Source: Vannielia litorea (GTDB taxonomy: Bacteria; Pseudomonadota; Alphaproteobacteria; Rhodobacterales; Rhodobacteraceae). From it: a stretch of DNA of 64,000 nt. Within the stretch, counting starts at the first letter, position 1, and the number at the start of each line of letters is the position of its first letter. The stretch lies in the NCBI RefSeq assembly GCF_019801175.1, contig NZ_JAHVJR010000001.1, positions 2,790,001 through 2,854,000 of the forward strand, in the 5' to 3' direction. Below the pieces are notes generated by a model. That model did not search any database, had not been told where the DNA came from, and saw nothing but the letters and a program-made list of their open reading frames with translations. The translations under genes and the position numbers were made by a program. Shown one piece after another: positions 8,545-17,837 of this stretch.

Positions 8545-9225
8545 TCAGGCGCCCGAGAGTTCGGCGGCGAAGCGGGCGCAGATGGCGGCGGCGAGAATGG
8601 CCGGTTTGCCGTGGATCTTAGCGGCAAGCTGGCGGCTGGCGCGCGTGTAGCTGATGCAATCGTGGATCACGAGATCGGGCGCGGCCGCGGCCATTGCCTC
8701 GGCGGCGGCTGCGATGGTGGCGTCATCCGCGTCGGGCTGGAGCGGGATGGCGTGGCACTCCCGGCCCGCACGGCTCCAGCGGGCAACGCAGGCCTCGGCC
8801 TGGCTCGGCGTCGGGATGAATACCCCGAGCTTGCCGCTGCGGGGCAGGCAGGCTTCGACCGCGCCGCTGACCAGATCGGAGGCGAAGTGAACGCCCGCGC
8901 GCTCCAGCGACGGGAAGCGGCCGGTGCAGGCGACGATGGCCACGTCGATGCTCTCTGCTGCGAGATCGTCCAGCCGCTTGCCCATGCCCTCGGTCACGGC
9001 CTTTTTGCTGAGCAGGATGGAGCGGCCGCTGGGCAGGGTGGTGTAGAGCGTATCGCCGTCGCCGGTGGGGGCGGCGGCGGCGAGGCCCGCGTCATCGAGA
9101 TGGTCGAGCGCGCCCATCACCCGAATGTCCGCCGCCGCCTCCGGCAACACGTGGCGGAAGTCGGCCAGCAAGGCCGGGCGGGGGGCCTGCCCGACGACGA
9201 GCAGGCCGATGTTGGGGCGAGTCAT
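8545..9225 (-). CDS. AroM family protein
   Basis: This 226-residue soluble protein opens with RPNIGLLVVGQAPRPAL, the AroM-family N-terminus. It also has IVACTGRFPSLE and GVFIPTPSQAEACVARW, which resemble the Cys-containing active sites of Asp/Glu racemase-like folds. The biochemical function of AroM is not established. Its start overlaps the stop of the hydantoinase-type gene by 4 bases (ATGA), making it the third gene of a DUF917-HyuA-AroM operon. It may be a racemase or isomerase acting on the same substrate, which is inference. Confidence 0.82.
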   Translation of the reverse strand: MTRPNIGLLVVGQAPRPALLADFRHVLPEAAADIRVMGALDHLDDAGLAAAAPTGDGDTLYTTLPSGRSILLSKKAVTEGMGKRLDDLAAESIDVAIVACTGRFPSLERAGVHFASDLVSGAVEACLPRSGKLGVFIPTPSQAEACVARWSRAGRECHAIPLQPDADDATIAAAAEAMAAAAPDLVIHDCISYTRASRQLAAKIHGKPAILAAAICARFAAELSGA

Positions 9226-10778
9226 GCCGGCACGGGTTCGTTGAGGGCGGCAGCCTCGCCCACCACCCGCACCCGCGTGCGGATGGCACGGCCGGGCAGG
9301 TAGGAGAGCGGCAGGTCTTCAACGTCGATCACCTTGATGGTGCTCTCTTCCGCCCCGGCCTCGACCGCAGCGGCAATCGCGGCGCGGCGGGCCTCGGCGA
9401 TGGCCTCGTCGCGGTCCATATCGCGGTAGATCCGGTCGGTCTCGCCGGAAATCTGCGCCATGGCCGCGCCGACCGCATTGGCGACGCCGCTGTGCTCGAC
9501 GTGGATCACCTCGGAGATGCCGGGAACCGACTCGGGGATCAGCATGGCACCGCCGCCCACGGCGAGGAGAGGCACCTCGGTGGCGTCGGTCTTCATCCGG
9601 TCGACGCCCTCGGCGATGTTCTCGTGCATCTTGGCCAGCGCGGCCTGCACGAAATCGGCGGGCAGAGAGGCCACCTTGGAGGGATCGCCGAGGGTGATCA
9701 GACCAGCGGCAACCGCGATGTCGGTTGCCGTGACCTGATCGCCGCCGAACACCAGCGCACGCTCGCTCAGCCGGTAGCCGACCGACTCGGGGCCCACGGT
9801 GAGCGGATCGCGCCCGATCTTGGTGCCGCCGCCGACCGCGATGGAGAGCAGGTCGGGCATGCGGAAGAGGGTGCGGACGCCGCCGACCTCGACCACGTTG
9901 TTGGCCTCGCGCGGGAAGCCGTTGACGAGGCAGCCGATGTCGGCGGTGGTGCCGCCCACATCGCAGACCATCGCGTTCTCGATGCCGGCCAGAAGGGCGG
10001 CGCCGCGCATGGAGTTGGTGGGACCAGAGGCGAAGGAGAACACCGGATACTCGCGCGCGGCCTCGGCCCGCACCACGGTGCCATCATTCTGTGTGATGAA
10101 GAGCTGGGCGCCGAGCCCGCTCTCTGCCACGGCATCGACGAAGGCCTTGGTGGTGTCGCGGGCCAGCCCGATGAGCGAAGCGTTCATCAGGGCCACGTTC
10201 TCGCGCTCCAGCAGGCCGATCCGGCCGAGGGTGGAGGATTTGGTGACGTGGATGTCGGGCGCTTCGTTTTGCAGGATCTCGGCGGCCCGGTCTTCGCACT
10301 CGGCGGTCAGCGGGGAGAAGGTGGCGGAGACGGCGACCGCCTCGATGCCATCCTGCACCATCTTGCGGGCGGCCTCGGCCACGGCCTTCTCATCCATCGG
10401 AACGAGGGGGCGGCCATCATATTCATGGCCGCCTTCAACGAGGTAGACACCGCCGTTGACCTTGGCGGCCAGATCCTTGGGCCAGTCGCAGAAGGGCACG
10501 AGGCTGGCGGAGGCGGGGAGCGACACGCGCAGTGCTGCCGCGCGGCCAAGGTTGCGCCGTTCAACCACGGCGTTGGTGAAATGCGTGGTGCCGATCATCA
10601 CCGCGACCACGCCCTGGGCCTCATCCCCGGCCTTGGCGATCACCTCTTTCAGGGCGGTGCGGACACCGCTGGTGACATCTGCGGTGGTGAAGGTCTTGAC
10701 CGCCGCGATCACCCGGTCGCCGTCGAGCAGGGCCGCATCCGTGTTGGTGCCGCCGACATCAATGCCAATGCGTTTCAT
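9222..10778 (-). CDS. Hydantoinase/oxoprolinase (HyuA) family protein
   Basis: This 518-residue protein begins with the ATPase-like motif MKRIGIDVGGTNTDAALLDG. It carries the second phosphate-binding loop MVCDVGGTTADIGCLVNG near residue 275 and VGGGTKIGRDPLTVGP. These are hallmarks of the N-methylhydantoinase A/5-oxoprolinase A superfamily, which couples ATP hydrolysis to ring opening of cyclic amides. It is shorter than full-length HyuA and no HyuB subunit lies nearby. It overlaps the DUF917 gene by one base and AroM by four. The substrate is probably a cyclic or amide compound brought in by the divergent ABC transporter, which is inference. Confidence 0.88.
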   Translation of the reverse strand: MKRIGIDVGGTNTDAALLDGDRVIAAVKTFTTADVTSGVRTALKEVIAKAGDEAQGVVAVMIGTTHFTNAVVERRNLGRAAALRVSLPASASLVPFCDWPKDLAAKVNGGVYLVEGGHEYDGRPLVPMDEKAVAEAARKMVQDGIEAVAVSATFSPLTAECEDRAAEILQNEAPDIHVTKSSTLGRIGLLERENVALMNASLIGLARDTTKAFVDAVAESGLGAQLFITQNDGTVVRAEAAREYPVFSFASGPTNSMRGAALLAGIENAMVCDVGGTTADIGCLVNGFPREANNVVEVGGVRTLFRMPDLLSIAVGGGTKIGRDPLTVGPESVGYRLSERALVFGGDQVTATDIAVAAGLITLGDPSKVASLPADFVQAALAKMHENIAEGVDRMKTDATEVPLLAVGGGAMLIPESVPGISEVIHVEHSGVANAVGAAMAQISGETDRIYRDMDRDEAIAEARRAAIAAAVEAGAEESTIKVIDVEDLPLSYLPGRAIRTRVRVVGEAAALNEPVPA

Positions 10779-11896
10779 CAGTTGGGCTCCTTGAAGACGG
10801 ATTTGAATTCGAGATCGAAGCCGAAGGCGCGCGGCCCCACGGCGGCGATGCCCTTCTCGCTGAGAAAGACGCCGGGTGCTGGCAGGGCGAGCACGCTGAC
10901 GCGCTGGCCGAAGCGGAGGACATCGGTGCCGATGCCGTCACCGGAGACGGTATCAAGCAGGCAGATGAGGTCGGGTGTCATCACGATTGGCTCTCCATCG
11001 AGATAGGCGACGGAAAACTCGTTCTGGAAGTGCACGACCATTTCCTTGCCGGCGAAATCATCGAGCCCCTCGATCTTGGCCTTGCCGCGCAGGAAGCCCT
11101 CGGTGGCGCGGCGCTCGATGTCGACGATCTTGCCCGCGAAGAGGCGTTTGCCCTCGGTGGCGGAGAGCACGGCCTCGATCGGGTCGGTGTGGGCGGCGCG
11201 GGCCTTGAGAACGTTGGCGCCGAGCGCGATGGCCTTGGAGACGGAATAGAGCACGCCGTGCTGCTTGACCTCGGCACCCGAGCGGGGCGCCTTGCAGGTG
11301 GCAGCGACGGAGCCAATCTCGGTGCAGGCTTTGCGGCTGATCCGCTCCATCCAGCGCCAGGAGGCGGCGCGGGGGATGATGACTTCATTGTCGCGGATGT
11401 CGGCCATGGTCAGCGGGTAGCAGCGCAGCCCGGCAACGGCGACCGAAGTCATCTGCGCTTCGGGATAAGCACGGCCCATGGTATCGGCATCGACCACCGG
11501 GTAGCCGGTGAGCGCGCCCACCATCATGGGGTGCACCCCGTTGCCGCCGCCGATCTCCAACGCCATCACGGCATCGAACTTGCGGCCCAGATACTCTTCC
11601 ATCATCCGGAGGGGCTTCAGCGCAAACTCCGGGTCGGAGAGCCGCTCCTGCCCGACCAGCGGGGCGCCCATGTTGGACAGCACGGCGACCACGGCATCAT
11701 CATCGAGCGCCAGCGGGTCGACCAGCGTGACCTCACTGCCTGCCTCGTAGAGCAGGCGCATATTGAGAAGCTTCTGGTAGGGGTCGCCTCCGCCGCCGGT
11801 TCCCAGAATCCACGCGCCGACTGCCAGGGCCTCGATGTCCTCGGCCGACAAGACACGGTGAGTCTGGCTTGGGGTTCTCTGGGCCAGGGTGTTCAT
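10778..11896 (-). CDS. DUF917 family protein
   Basis: This 372-residue protein shows the DUF917 (hydantoinase-associated) pattern: LSAEDIEALAVGAWILGTGGGGDPY at the N-terminus, ALEIGGGNGVHPMMVGAL, and VVDADTMGRAYPEAQM. I place the start at 11896, where the ATG has a gaggaag ribosome-binding site 4 bases ahead; an ATG 15 bases upstream leaves that site inside the gene. DUF917 proteins usually sit next to HyuA-type genes and are thought to act on the same substrate. The gene is first in an operon divergent from the peptide-type ABC transporter. Confidence 0.85.
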   Translation of the reverse strand: MNTLAQRTPSQTHRVLSAEDIEALAVGAWILGTGGGGDPYQKLLNMRLLYEAGSEVTLVDPLALDDDAVVAVLSNMGAPLVGQERLSDPEFALKPLRMMEEYLGRKFDAVMALEIGGGNGVHPMMVGALTGYPVVDADTMGRAYPEAQMTSVAVAGLRCYPLTMADIRDNEVIIPRAASWRWMERISRKACTEIGSVAATCKAPRSGAEVKQHGVLYSVSKAIALGANVLKARAAHTDPIEAVLSATEGKRLFAGKIVDIERRATEGFLRGKAKIEGLDDFAGKEMVVHFQNEFSVAYLDGEPIVMTPDLICLLDTVSGDGIGTDVLRFGQRVSVLALPAPGVFLSEKGIAAVGPRAFGFDLEFKSVFKEPN

Positions 11897-12293
11897 GTGA
11901 CTTCCTCTCAAACCGTCAGGTCTTGCGCAGCCACCTGCTCAAGCCCGATCCCGGCCGCAATCCGGCCCGTTACTGGGCAGAACTTCGGCCCCGAAACCGC
12001 CTCTCTGCAAATAGCCTTTCGCTATGGTGCAAATTCGCGCCGGCTATTCAGACCCCGCCTTAGGGCCGCTCCGCGCCGGACTTGCCACTTTTTTGAGCAC
12101 ATCTTCCCGCCTGAGCGCCAGAAATCGGACGCAAGGCGGATGCTTCATAGGCTCAGGCGATGAGCATCATTCGCAATCGCTGTTTTTCCTGACAGGCCGC
12201 ATCTGAATTGATGGGTTTACCGGCGGCCCGGCACTCAGGGCGGCCCACAAACAAATACCGGCCTCAAGCGGGCCTCCCAGACGGAGAGTAAAC
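11897..12293. other. 397-base divergent intergenic region
   Basis: This region separates the DUF917-HyuA-AroM operon (minus) from the ABC operon (plus). It holds the LysR-type box at 12011-12025 and a 9-bp inverted repeat cgcctgagc (12108-12116) / gctcaggcg (12151-12159) with a 34-base spacer. A ttttttgagc run is also present near 12090. No convincing gene is seen in it. The ABC operon ribosome-binding site (cggagag) is at its right edge. Confidence 0.6.
12011..12025. promoter_or_regulatory. Candidate LysR-type operator (T-N11-A dyad)
   Basis: The dyad atagc-ctttc-gctat is a canonical LysR-type T-N11-A motif with 5-bp arms. It lies in the divergent promoter region. The LysR gene at the end of the ABC operon (17834-18787) is the obvious candidate binder and would then control both operons. 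Confidence 0.55.
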
Positions 12294-13865
12294 ATGAAAC
12301 TCAGAATGTTGACCTCGGCCCTTGCCTTGGCGGCGACCCTCGTGTCGCCCCTTCAGGCCGCCGAGAAGCGTGATGGCGAGTTCTGGATGGTGATCGGCGG
12401 ACGGCAGGCGGTGTCTCATATCGACCCGGGCCAGTCTTACGACTACTCCATCCGCATGATGACCCAGGCCCTCTATGACGGGCTGGTCAAATACACCGGC
12501 AACCCGCCCGAGGTCGAGCCGTGGCTTGCCACCGACTGGACGACGTCGGAAGACGGCCTGACCTGGACCTTCAACCTTGCCGAGAACGCCACCTTCCACA
12601 ACGGCGACCCGGTGACGGCCGAAGCTGTCGTCTATTCCTACCAGCGGGTGCTGGAGATGAACGAGGGCGTGGCGTGGATGCTCTCGGAGATCCTGAAGCC
12701 CGAGAACATCAAGGCCACCGGCGAGCACACCGTCGAGTTCACCCTCGACCGCCCCTATGCGCCGTTCCTCTCCTTCCTGCCGTGGTGGTTCATCGTGAAC
12801 CCGGCGCAGGTTGAGGCCAACGTGGTGGACGGCGACTTCGGCAAGGCATGGCTGGCCGAGAACGATGCAGGCTCCGGCCCCTATGAACTGGAGCGCTTCG
12901 ACCAGGGCACCGCCTATTGGCTGCGCCGGGACGCCGACTACTGGAAGGGTTTCCCCTACGAGGCTGAGGACATGGGTGGCATCATCTACCGCCTGATCCA
13001 GGAAAGCTCCTCGCAGCGGGCCGCGCTGATGTCGGGCGAGGCCGATCTGGTGACCGATCTGACGCCGGAAGAGTTCGAGGTGGTGGGCGCACGGCCCGAT
13101 ATCGAGGTCTCCTCCACCCCGGCGCTCACGACCTTTGGCCTGAAGATGAACACGCAGGGCGAATACACCGGTGATATCAACCTGCGGAAAGCCGTGGCCC
13201 ATGCGTTTGACTACGAGACCTTTGTGCAGGTCTATAACGGCAACGCCAAGCTCCAGACCTCGCCCTTTGCCGATGCGATCCGCGGCAAGGTGGAGATCGA
13301 CATGCCGCGGCAGGACCTGACCAAGGCGAAGGAGTTCCTTGCCAAGTCGCAGTGGCCCGAAGGCGGGATCACGCTGGAATACGTGTATGTGCAGGGTCTC
13401 GAGCAGCAGCGGCAGATGGGGCTCTCGCTCCTCAACAGCCTGAAGGAGCTGAACATCGAGCTCGAGATGGTGCCGCTGACGTGGCCCAACATGGTGGCCC
13501 GTGCCTCCTCGGTCGAGGAAAGCCCCGACCTGCTGGCGATTTTCGCCACCCCGGTGTCGACCGACCCCGATGCGGTTGCGATCCAGTATCACCCGTCGTC
13601 CCACGGCAAGTACTACGGCTCGCACTTCGTGGATGACCCCGAACTGGCGGCGATGATCGAAGAGGCCCGCGCGATCTCGGAATGGGAACAGCGTGCGCCG
13701 CTCTACGAGCAAATCCAGCAGCGCATTGCCGACATCCAGCCCGAGATCTTCGGGATGCTGCGGCAGCGTCAATTCGCCTACCGGACCTATGTGAAAGGCT
13801 ATGTCGACAGCCCGATCCGGATGACGGCAGAAGTTGATCTCTACCCGCTTTACATCGAGCCCTGA
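12294..13865 (+). CDS. ABC transporter substrate-binding protein, peptide/nickel (SBP_bac_5) family
   Basis: This 523-residue periplasmic binding protein has a signal peptide (MKLRMLTSALALAATL to PLQAAEK). Its body carries the SBP_bac_5 signature, for example YDGLVKYTGNPPEVEPWLAT and WTFNLAENATFHNGDPVTAE. It should bind a peptide-like or other hydrophilic solute and deliver it to the two permeases encoded downstream. It is the first gene of the operon and is separated from the permeases by a 13-bp perfect hairpin. The divergent hydantoinase-type genes suggest a cyclic amide or modified amino acid ligand, but this cannot be confirmed from sequence. Confidence 0.92.
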   Translation: MKLRMLTSALALAATLVSPLQAAEKRDGEFWMVIGGRQAVSHIDPGQSYDYSIRMMTQALYDGLVKYTGNPPEVEPWLATDWTTSEDGLTWTFNLAENATFHNGDPVTAEAVVYSYQRVLEMNEGVAWMLSEILKPENIKATGEHTVEFTLDRPYAPFLSFLPWWFIVNPAQVEANVVDGDFGKAWLAENDAGSGPYELERFDQGTAYWLRRDADYWKGFPYEAEDMGGIIYRLIQESSSQRAALMSGEADLVTDLTPEEFEVVGARPDIEVSSTPALTTFGLKMNTQGEYTGDINLRKAVAHAFDYETFVQVYNGNAKLQTSPFADAIRGKVEIDMPRQDLTKAKEFLAKSQWPEGGITLEYVYVQGLEQQRQMGLSLLNSLKELNIELEMVPLTWPNMVARASSVEESPDLLAIFATPVSTDPDAVAIQYHPSSHGKYYGSHFVDDPELAAMIEEARAISEWEQRAPLYEQIQQRIADIQPEIFGMLRQRQFAYRTYVKGYVDSPIRMTAEVDLYPLYIEP

Positions 13866-13882
13866 TCCACTCACGGCACCAC

Positions 13883-13914
13883 GTCCGGGCGGCCCAAACG
13901 CGGGCCGCCCGGAC
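13883..13914 (+). other. Intercistronic hairpin after ABC binding-protein gene
   Basis: A perfect 13-bp stem, gtccgggcggccc (13883-13895) with gggccgcccggac (13902-13914), encloses the loop aaacgc. It has no T-run, and it lies 17 bases after the binding-protein stop. It is likely an mRNA-stabilising or attenuating element, giving more binding protein than permease. Confidence 0.75.
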
Positions 13915-13937
13915 CCCAATCAAGAAACCGGACCCCG

Positions 13938-14948
13938 ATGCTTAGACTGATCCTGAAACGGCTGGGCCTGATGATCGTGATGCTGCTTGGCCTCGCGGTC
14001 ATCACATTTACCATCGCCAATGTCGCCCCCGGCGATCCGGCGCGGCTGGCTGCGGGGCCCGATGCTTCCCAAGAGATGGTGGAGCAAGTGCGCGCCGAGC
14101 GCGGCTTCGACAAGCCAGTGCCGGTGCGGTTTTTCATCTACCTCGGGCAACTGGCCCGGGGCGATCTGGGCACCTCGGTTTACACCGGGCGCGAGGTGGC
14201 ACGGGATATTTCGCAGTTTCTGCCCGCGACACTCGAGCTGGTTCTCTTCTCCATCACCATTGCCGTCGTCTTCGGCATCCCGCTGGGGGTGCTGGCCGCC
14301 GTTTGGCAGAACAAGGCGGGCGACCACGGAATCCGGCTGCTGGCCGTTTCAGGCGCGGCGCTGCCGATGTTCTGGCTCGGTTTGATGTTGCAATGGTATC
14401 TGGCGCTGGAGCTCGACCTCTTTCCGCTCGGCGGACGGCTCGGAGTGTTCGATGACGTGCCGCCCAAGATCACCGGCATGATCACGGTCGACGCGCTGCT
14501 GGACGGCGATCCGGCGACCGCCTTTACGGCGCTGTGGCATATGGTGCTGCCCGCCCTCGCCCTCAGCTTGCCCGCGCTTGCCGCGATCATCCGCGTAAAC
14601 CGCGCCGAAATGCTGGAGGTGCTGGGCCGCGACTATGTGACAAACGCCCGCGCGCAGGGCATCGGCCCCTTCCGCATCATCGCCGCCTACGCCTTGAAAA
14701 ACGCGATCCTGCCCACGCTGGCGATGATCGGGCTGCGCTTTGGCTGGATGCTCGGCGGCACGGTGCTGGTGGAAGGCGTCTTCGACTTTCCCGGTGTCGG
14801 GCTCTACGCCGCAAAGGCTGCGGTGTCGTCTGATTTCGAGCCAATCATGGCCGTGACGCTCATCTTGGGCGCGGCCTTCATGGTCACCAACCTGCTGATC
14901 GATCTGGCCTATGCGCTGCTCGATCCGCGTGTCCGCAACCAGATCTGA
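13938..14948 (+). CDS. ABC transporter permease (DppB type)
   Basis: This is a 336-residue inner-membrane permease with about 6 membrane spans. The DppB-type N-terminal motif is present (LRLILKRLGLMIVMLLGLAV, then IANVAPGDPARL). The cytoplasmic EAA loop that docks the ATPases is visible as NRAEMLEVLGRDYVTNARAQG, followed by ALKNAILPTLAMIG. It pairs with the DppC-type permease, whose gene starts 9 bases after its stop. Together they form the channel for the solute captured by the preceding binding protein. Confidence 0.93.
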   Translation: MLRLILKRLGLMIVMLLGLAVITFTIANVAPGDPARLAAGPDASQEMVEQVRAERGFDKPVPVRFFIYLGQLARGDLGTSVYTGREVARDISQFLPATLELVLFSITIAVVFGIPLGVLAAVWQNKAGDHGIRLLAVSGAALPMFWLGLMLQWYLALELDLFPLGGRLGVFDDVPPKITGMITVDALLDGDPATAFTALWHMVLPALALSLPALAAIIRVNRAEMLEVLGRDYVTNARAQGIGPFRIIAAYALKNAILPTLAMIGLRFGWMLGGTVLVEGVFDFPGVGLYAAKAAVSSDFEPIMAVTLILGAAFMVTNLLIDLAYALLDPRVRNQI

Positions 14949-14957
14949 GGAGGGGTG

Positions 14958-15857
14958 ATGTCTACCGCCACCGCACAGGCCGCCGAGACGGTCGCCCCGC
15001 GCCAGATGCGCTTTCGTGAAACCCGCCGGTTGGTGCGCACCTATTCGCGCAGCTTCTCGTCGATGGTCGGGCTGGTGATCGTGCTGATCTTCCTGTTCAT
15101 CGCCGCTTTCGGCCCGCTTCTGGCCCCCTATCCCGAGGATGCCTATGGCGCGGTGGACTTTGGCGCCAAGCTGCTGCCGCCCTCCGCTGAGCACTGGTTT
15201 GGCACCGACCAGGTCGGGCTCGACATTTTCTCTCGCGTGCTGATTGGCGCGCGCACCACGCTGCAGATCGGACTCACCGTGACCGGCATCGCCATTCTGA
15301 TCGGGGTGCCGCTGGGCCTCATCGCGGGCATGGCGGGCGGCTGGGTGGCCGAAACGATCATGCGGATCACCGATATCTTCCTATCCATCCCTGGGCTGAT
15401 CCTTGCCATCGCCATCGTCGGCGCGCTCGGGCCGGGGATCGGCAACGCGATGCTTGCGCTCTCGCTCGTCTGGTGGCCGGGCTACGTGCGGCTGGTGCAG
15501 GCCAAGACCCTGAGCCAGCGCAACGAGACCTATGTGGATGCCGCCCGCGCGCTTGGCGCGGGGCCGCTGCGGGTGGTGTTCGTGCATGTTCTGCCGAACT
15601 GCCTCTCGCCCATCATCGTGAAAGCCTCGATGGACATGGGCCTTGCCATCCTTGGCGCCGCGTCGCTGGGCTTTTTGGGCCTCGGCGCGCAACCGCCCTA
15701 CCCGGAGTGGGGCGCGATGATCTCGACCGGGCGTGCCTATCTGCCGGACTGGTGGTGGTGCTCGCTCTTCCCCGGGCTGGCGATCTACTTCACCGTGCTC
15801 GGCTTCAACCTGCTGGGCGATGGCCTGCGTGACGTTCTGGACCCGAGGCAGCGATGA
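14958..15857 (+). CDS. ABC transporter permease (DppC type)
   Basis: This 299-residue permease has the DppC-type N-terminal cytoplasmic segment (RETRRLVRTYSRSF), about 6 membrane spans, and the LGTDQ-like motif seen here as HWFGTDQVGLDIFSRVLIGA. The EAA loop is YVDAARALGAGPLRVVFVHV. I chose the ATG at 14958, which has aggagg about 5 bases ahead; the GTG just before it is poorly spaced. Its stop overlaps the start of the first ATPase gene by four bases, showing translational coupling. Confidence 0.93.
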   Translation: MSTATAQAAETVAPRQMRFRETRRLVRTYSRSFSSMVGLVIVLIFLFIAAFGPLLAPYPEDAYGAVDFGAKLLPPSAEHWFGTDQVGLDIFSRVLIGARTTLQIGLTVTGIAILIGVPLGLIAGMAGGWVAETIMRITDIFLSIPGLILAIAIVGALGPGIGNAMLALSLVWWPGYVRLVQAKTLSQRNETYVDAARALGAGPLRVVFVHVLPNCLSPIIVKASMDMGLAILGAASLGFLGLGAQPPYPEWGAMISTGRAYLPDWWWCSLFPGLAIYFTVLGFNLLGDGLRDVLDPRQR

Positions 15858-16867
15858 CCGATAGCAGCACCCCCACCCTCGAGATCAAGGATTTCTCGCT
15901 CGTCTTCGACACCTTCGATGGCACTTACCATGCCATCGACAAGGTCAATCTCACGCTCCGGCCCGGCGAGGCGATGGGGCTGGTTGGCGAGACCGGCTGC
16001 GGCAAGTCGGTACTGACTCGCGCGGCCTTTGGCCTCGTGCCTACCCCGCCTGCGCGGATCACCTCCGGCTCGGTGAAGCTGGAGGGGCGCGAGTTGCTTG
16101 GCCTGTCCGACCGCGCGCTGCGCGGCGTGCGCGGCAAAGACGTGGCGATGATCTTTCAGGACCCGATGACCTACCTGAACCCGGTGTTCCGCATCGGCAC
16201 TCAGCTGGTTGATGCGATCCGGGCGCAATCGGGCGGCAAGGCCAGCAAGGCCGAGGCCCGTGCGCTGGCGCTGGAGATGCTCGAAAAGGTCCATCTGCCC
16301 AACCCGGAACGGCAGTTCAGATCGTACCCGCACGAGCTTTCTGGCGGGATGCGCCAGCGGGTGTTGATTGCGATGGCTCTGGCCGCCAAGCCCAAGCTGT
16401 TGATTGCCGACGAGCCGACCACCGCGCTGGATGTGACCATTCAGGCCCAGATCCTCGACCTGATGGCAGAGCTGGTCGAAGACATGGGGCTGACGATGAT
16501 CATGATCTCGCATGATCTTGGCGTGGTTGCGCAGGTCTGCTCGCGCGTGGCGGTCATGTATGCAGGCAAGATCGTGGAGGACGCTCCGATCAGGCAGATT
16601 TTCGACGCGCCGTCGCACCCCTACACACAGGGCCTGCTCGCCGCCCTGCCCCACCCGTTCAAGCCGGTGGACAAGCTGGCCTCCATCCCCGGCTCCCTGC
16701 CTGACCTGCTGAACCCGCCCGAGGGCTGCCGCTTTGCTGCCCGCTGCGCCAAGGCCCATGCGGCCTGCGCCGCTCCGGTCGACTTTCGAACGGTGGGGCC
16801 GGGCCACGAGGTGGCCTGCACTCTCTATGAGCCAGCCGAGACAAAGGAGCATGCCCATGAGCACTGA
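15854..16867 (+). CDS. ABC transporter ATP-binding protein (DppD type)
   Basis: This 337-residue ATPase has Walker A GETGCGKSVLTRA, the signature LSGGMRQRVLIAMAL, Walker B LLIADEPTTALDV and the H-loop SHDLGVVAQ. The C-terminal oligopeptide-transporter extension, with its Cys-rich iron-sulfur-type motif (GCRFAARCAKAHAACA), is present, as is usual for DppD/OppD. It should dimerise with the next ATPase to power the transporter. The gene overlaps both neighbours. Confidence 0.93.
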   Translation: MTDSSTPTLEIKDFSLVFDTFDGTYHAIDKVNLTLRPGEAMGLVGETGCGKSVLTRAAFGLVPTPPARITSGSVKLEGRELLGLSDRALRGVRGKDVAMIFQDPMTYLNPVFRIGTQLVDAIRAQSGGKASKAEARALALEMLEKVHLPNPERQFRSYPHELSGGMRQRVLIAMALAAKPKLLIADEPTTALDVTIQAQILDLMAELVEDMGLTMIMISHDLGVVAQVCSRVAVMYAGKIVEDAPIRQIFDAPSHPYTQGLLAALPHPFKPVDKLASIPGSLPDLLNPPEGCRFAARCAKAHAACAAPVDFRTVGPGHEVACTLYEPAETKEHAHEH

Positions 16868-17837
16868 CATGCTCTCCATTCGGAATCTCGATGTGCATTT
16901 TCCCATTTCAAAAGGGCAGGTGGTGCGCGCCGTCGATGGTGTGACCCTTTCGCTCAAACCCGGTGAGACCGTGGGCCTCGTGGGCGAGAGCGGCTCGGGC
17001 AAGACCACCGTGGGCAAGACAGTGCTGCGGCTGGTGGAGGCGACTGCCGGCGAGATCGACATTGATGGGCTGGATGTGCGCGCGGCGGGGCAGAAAGGCC
17101 TGAAGGCGCTGCGGCGCAAGGCGCAGATCATCTTTCAGGACCCGCATTCCTCGCTCAATCCGCGCATGACCATTAGGCGGGCCGTGGCGGAAGGGCTGAT
17201 TCTGAACACCAGCCTGCGCGGCAATGCGCTGCGCGAGAAGGTGGCGGAGATGCTTATCGCCATGGGGCTGCCGCCGCAGTTTCACGACCGGTTCCCGCAT
17301 GAACTCTCGGGCGGGCAAAAGCAGCGGGTTTGTATTGCGCGTGCGCTGGTGCTGGAGCCTGACCTGCTGGTACTGGACGAGCCAACCTCGGCGCTCGACG
17401 TTTCAGTGCAAGCACAGATCCTCGGCGTGCTGAAGGACTTGCGGCTCAGCCGACCGCGGCTCACCCAGCTGTTCATTTCGCACAACCTCGCTGTGATCCG
17501 GTTTCTGTGCGACCGGGTGGCGGTGATGTATCTGGGCAAGATCGTTGAGGAAGGGCCGGTGGCGGAAGTCTTTGGCGACCCGCGCCACCCCTACACCCGC
17601 GCGCTGCTCTCGGCGGTGCCGGTGCCCTCGGCGGTGGAACGGCCTGAGCGGCTGCGCCTGACCGGTGACATCCCGAGCCCGGCCAATGTGCCGAAAGGTT
17701 GCGCCTTTCACACCCGCTGCCCGATCGCTAAAGTCGGGGTCTGTGACACGCGCGCCCCTGAGCCTGTGCCACTCGGCTCCGGGCGTCAGGCGCTGTGCCA
17801 CTTTGCAGATCAGACGAAAGGTTCGCTTTCCGCATGA
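16857..17837 (+). CDS. ABC transporter ATP-binding protein (DppF type)
   Basis: This 326-residue ATPase has Walker A GESGSGKTTVGKTV, signature LSGGQKQRVCIARAL, Walker B LLVLDEPTSALDV and the H-loop ISHNLAVI. The C-terminal Cys motif is GCAFHTRCPIAKVGVC. I chose the ATG at 16857 because aaaggag lies 7 bases ahead; the ATG at 16851 is too close to that site. The start overlaps the DppD stop by 11 bases, and the stop overlaps the LysR start (ATGA). Confidence 0.93.
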   Translation: MSTDMLSIRNLDVHFPISKGQVVRAVDGVTLSLKPGETVGLVGESGSGKTTVGKTVLRLVEATAGEIDIDGLDVRAAGQKGLKALRRKAQIIFQDPHSSLNPRMTIRRAVAEGLILNTSLRGNALREKVAEMLIAMGLPPQFHDRFPHELSGGQKQRVCIARALVLEPDLLVLDEPTSALDVSVQAQILGVLKDLRLSRPRLTQLFISHNLAVIRFLCDRVAVMYLGKIVEEGPVAEVFGDPRHPYTRALLSAVPVPSAVERPERLRLTGDIPSPANVPKGCAFHTRCPIAKVGVCDTRAPEPVPLGSGRQALCHFADQTKGSLSA

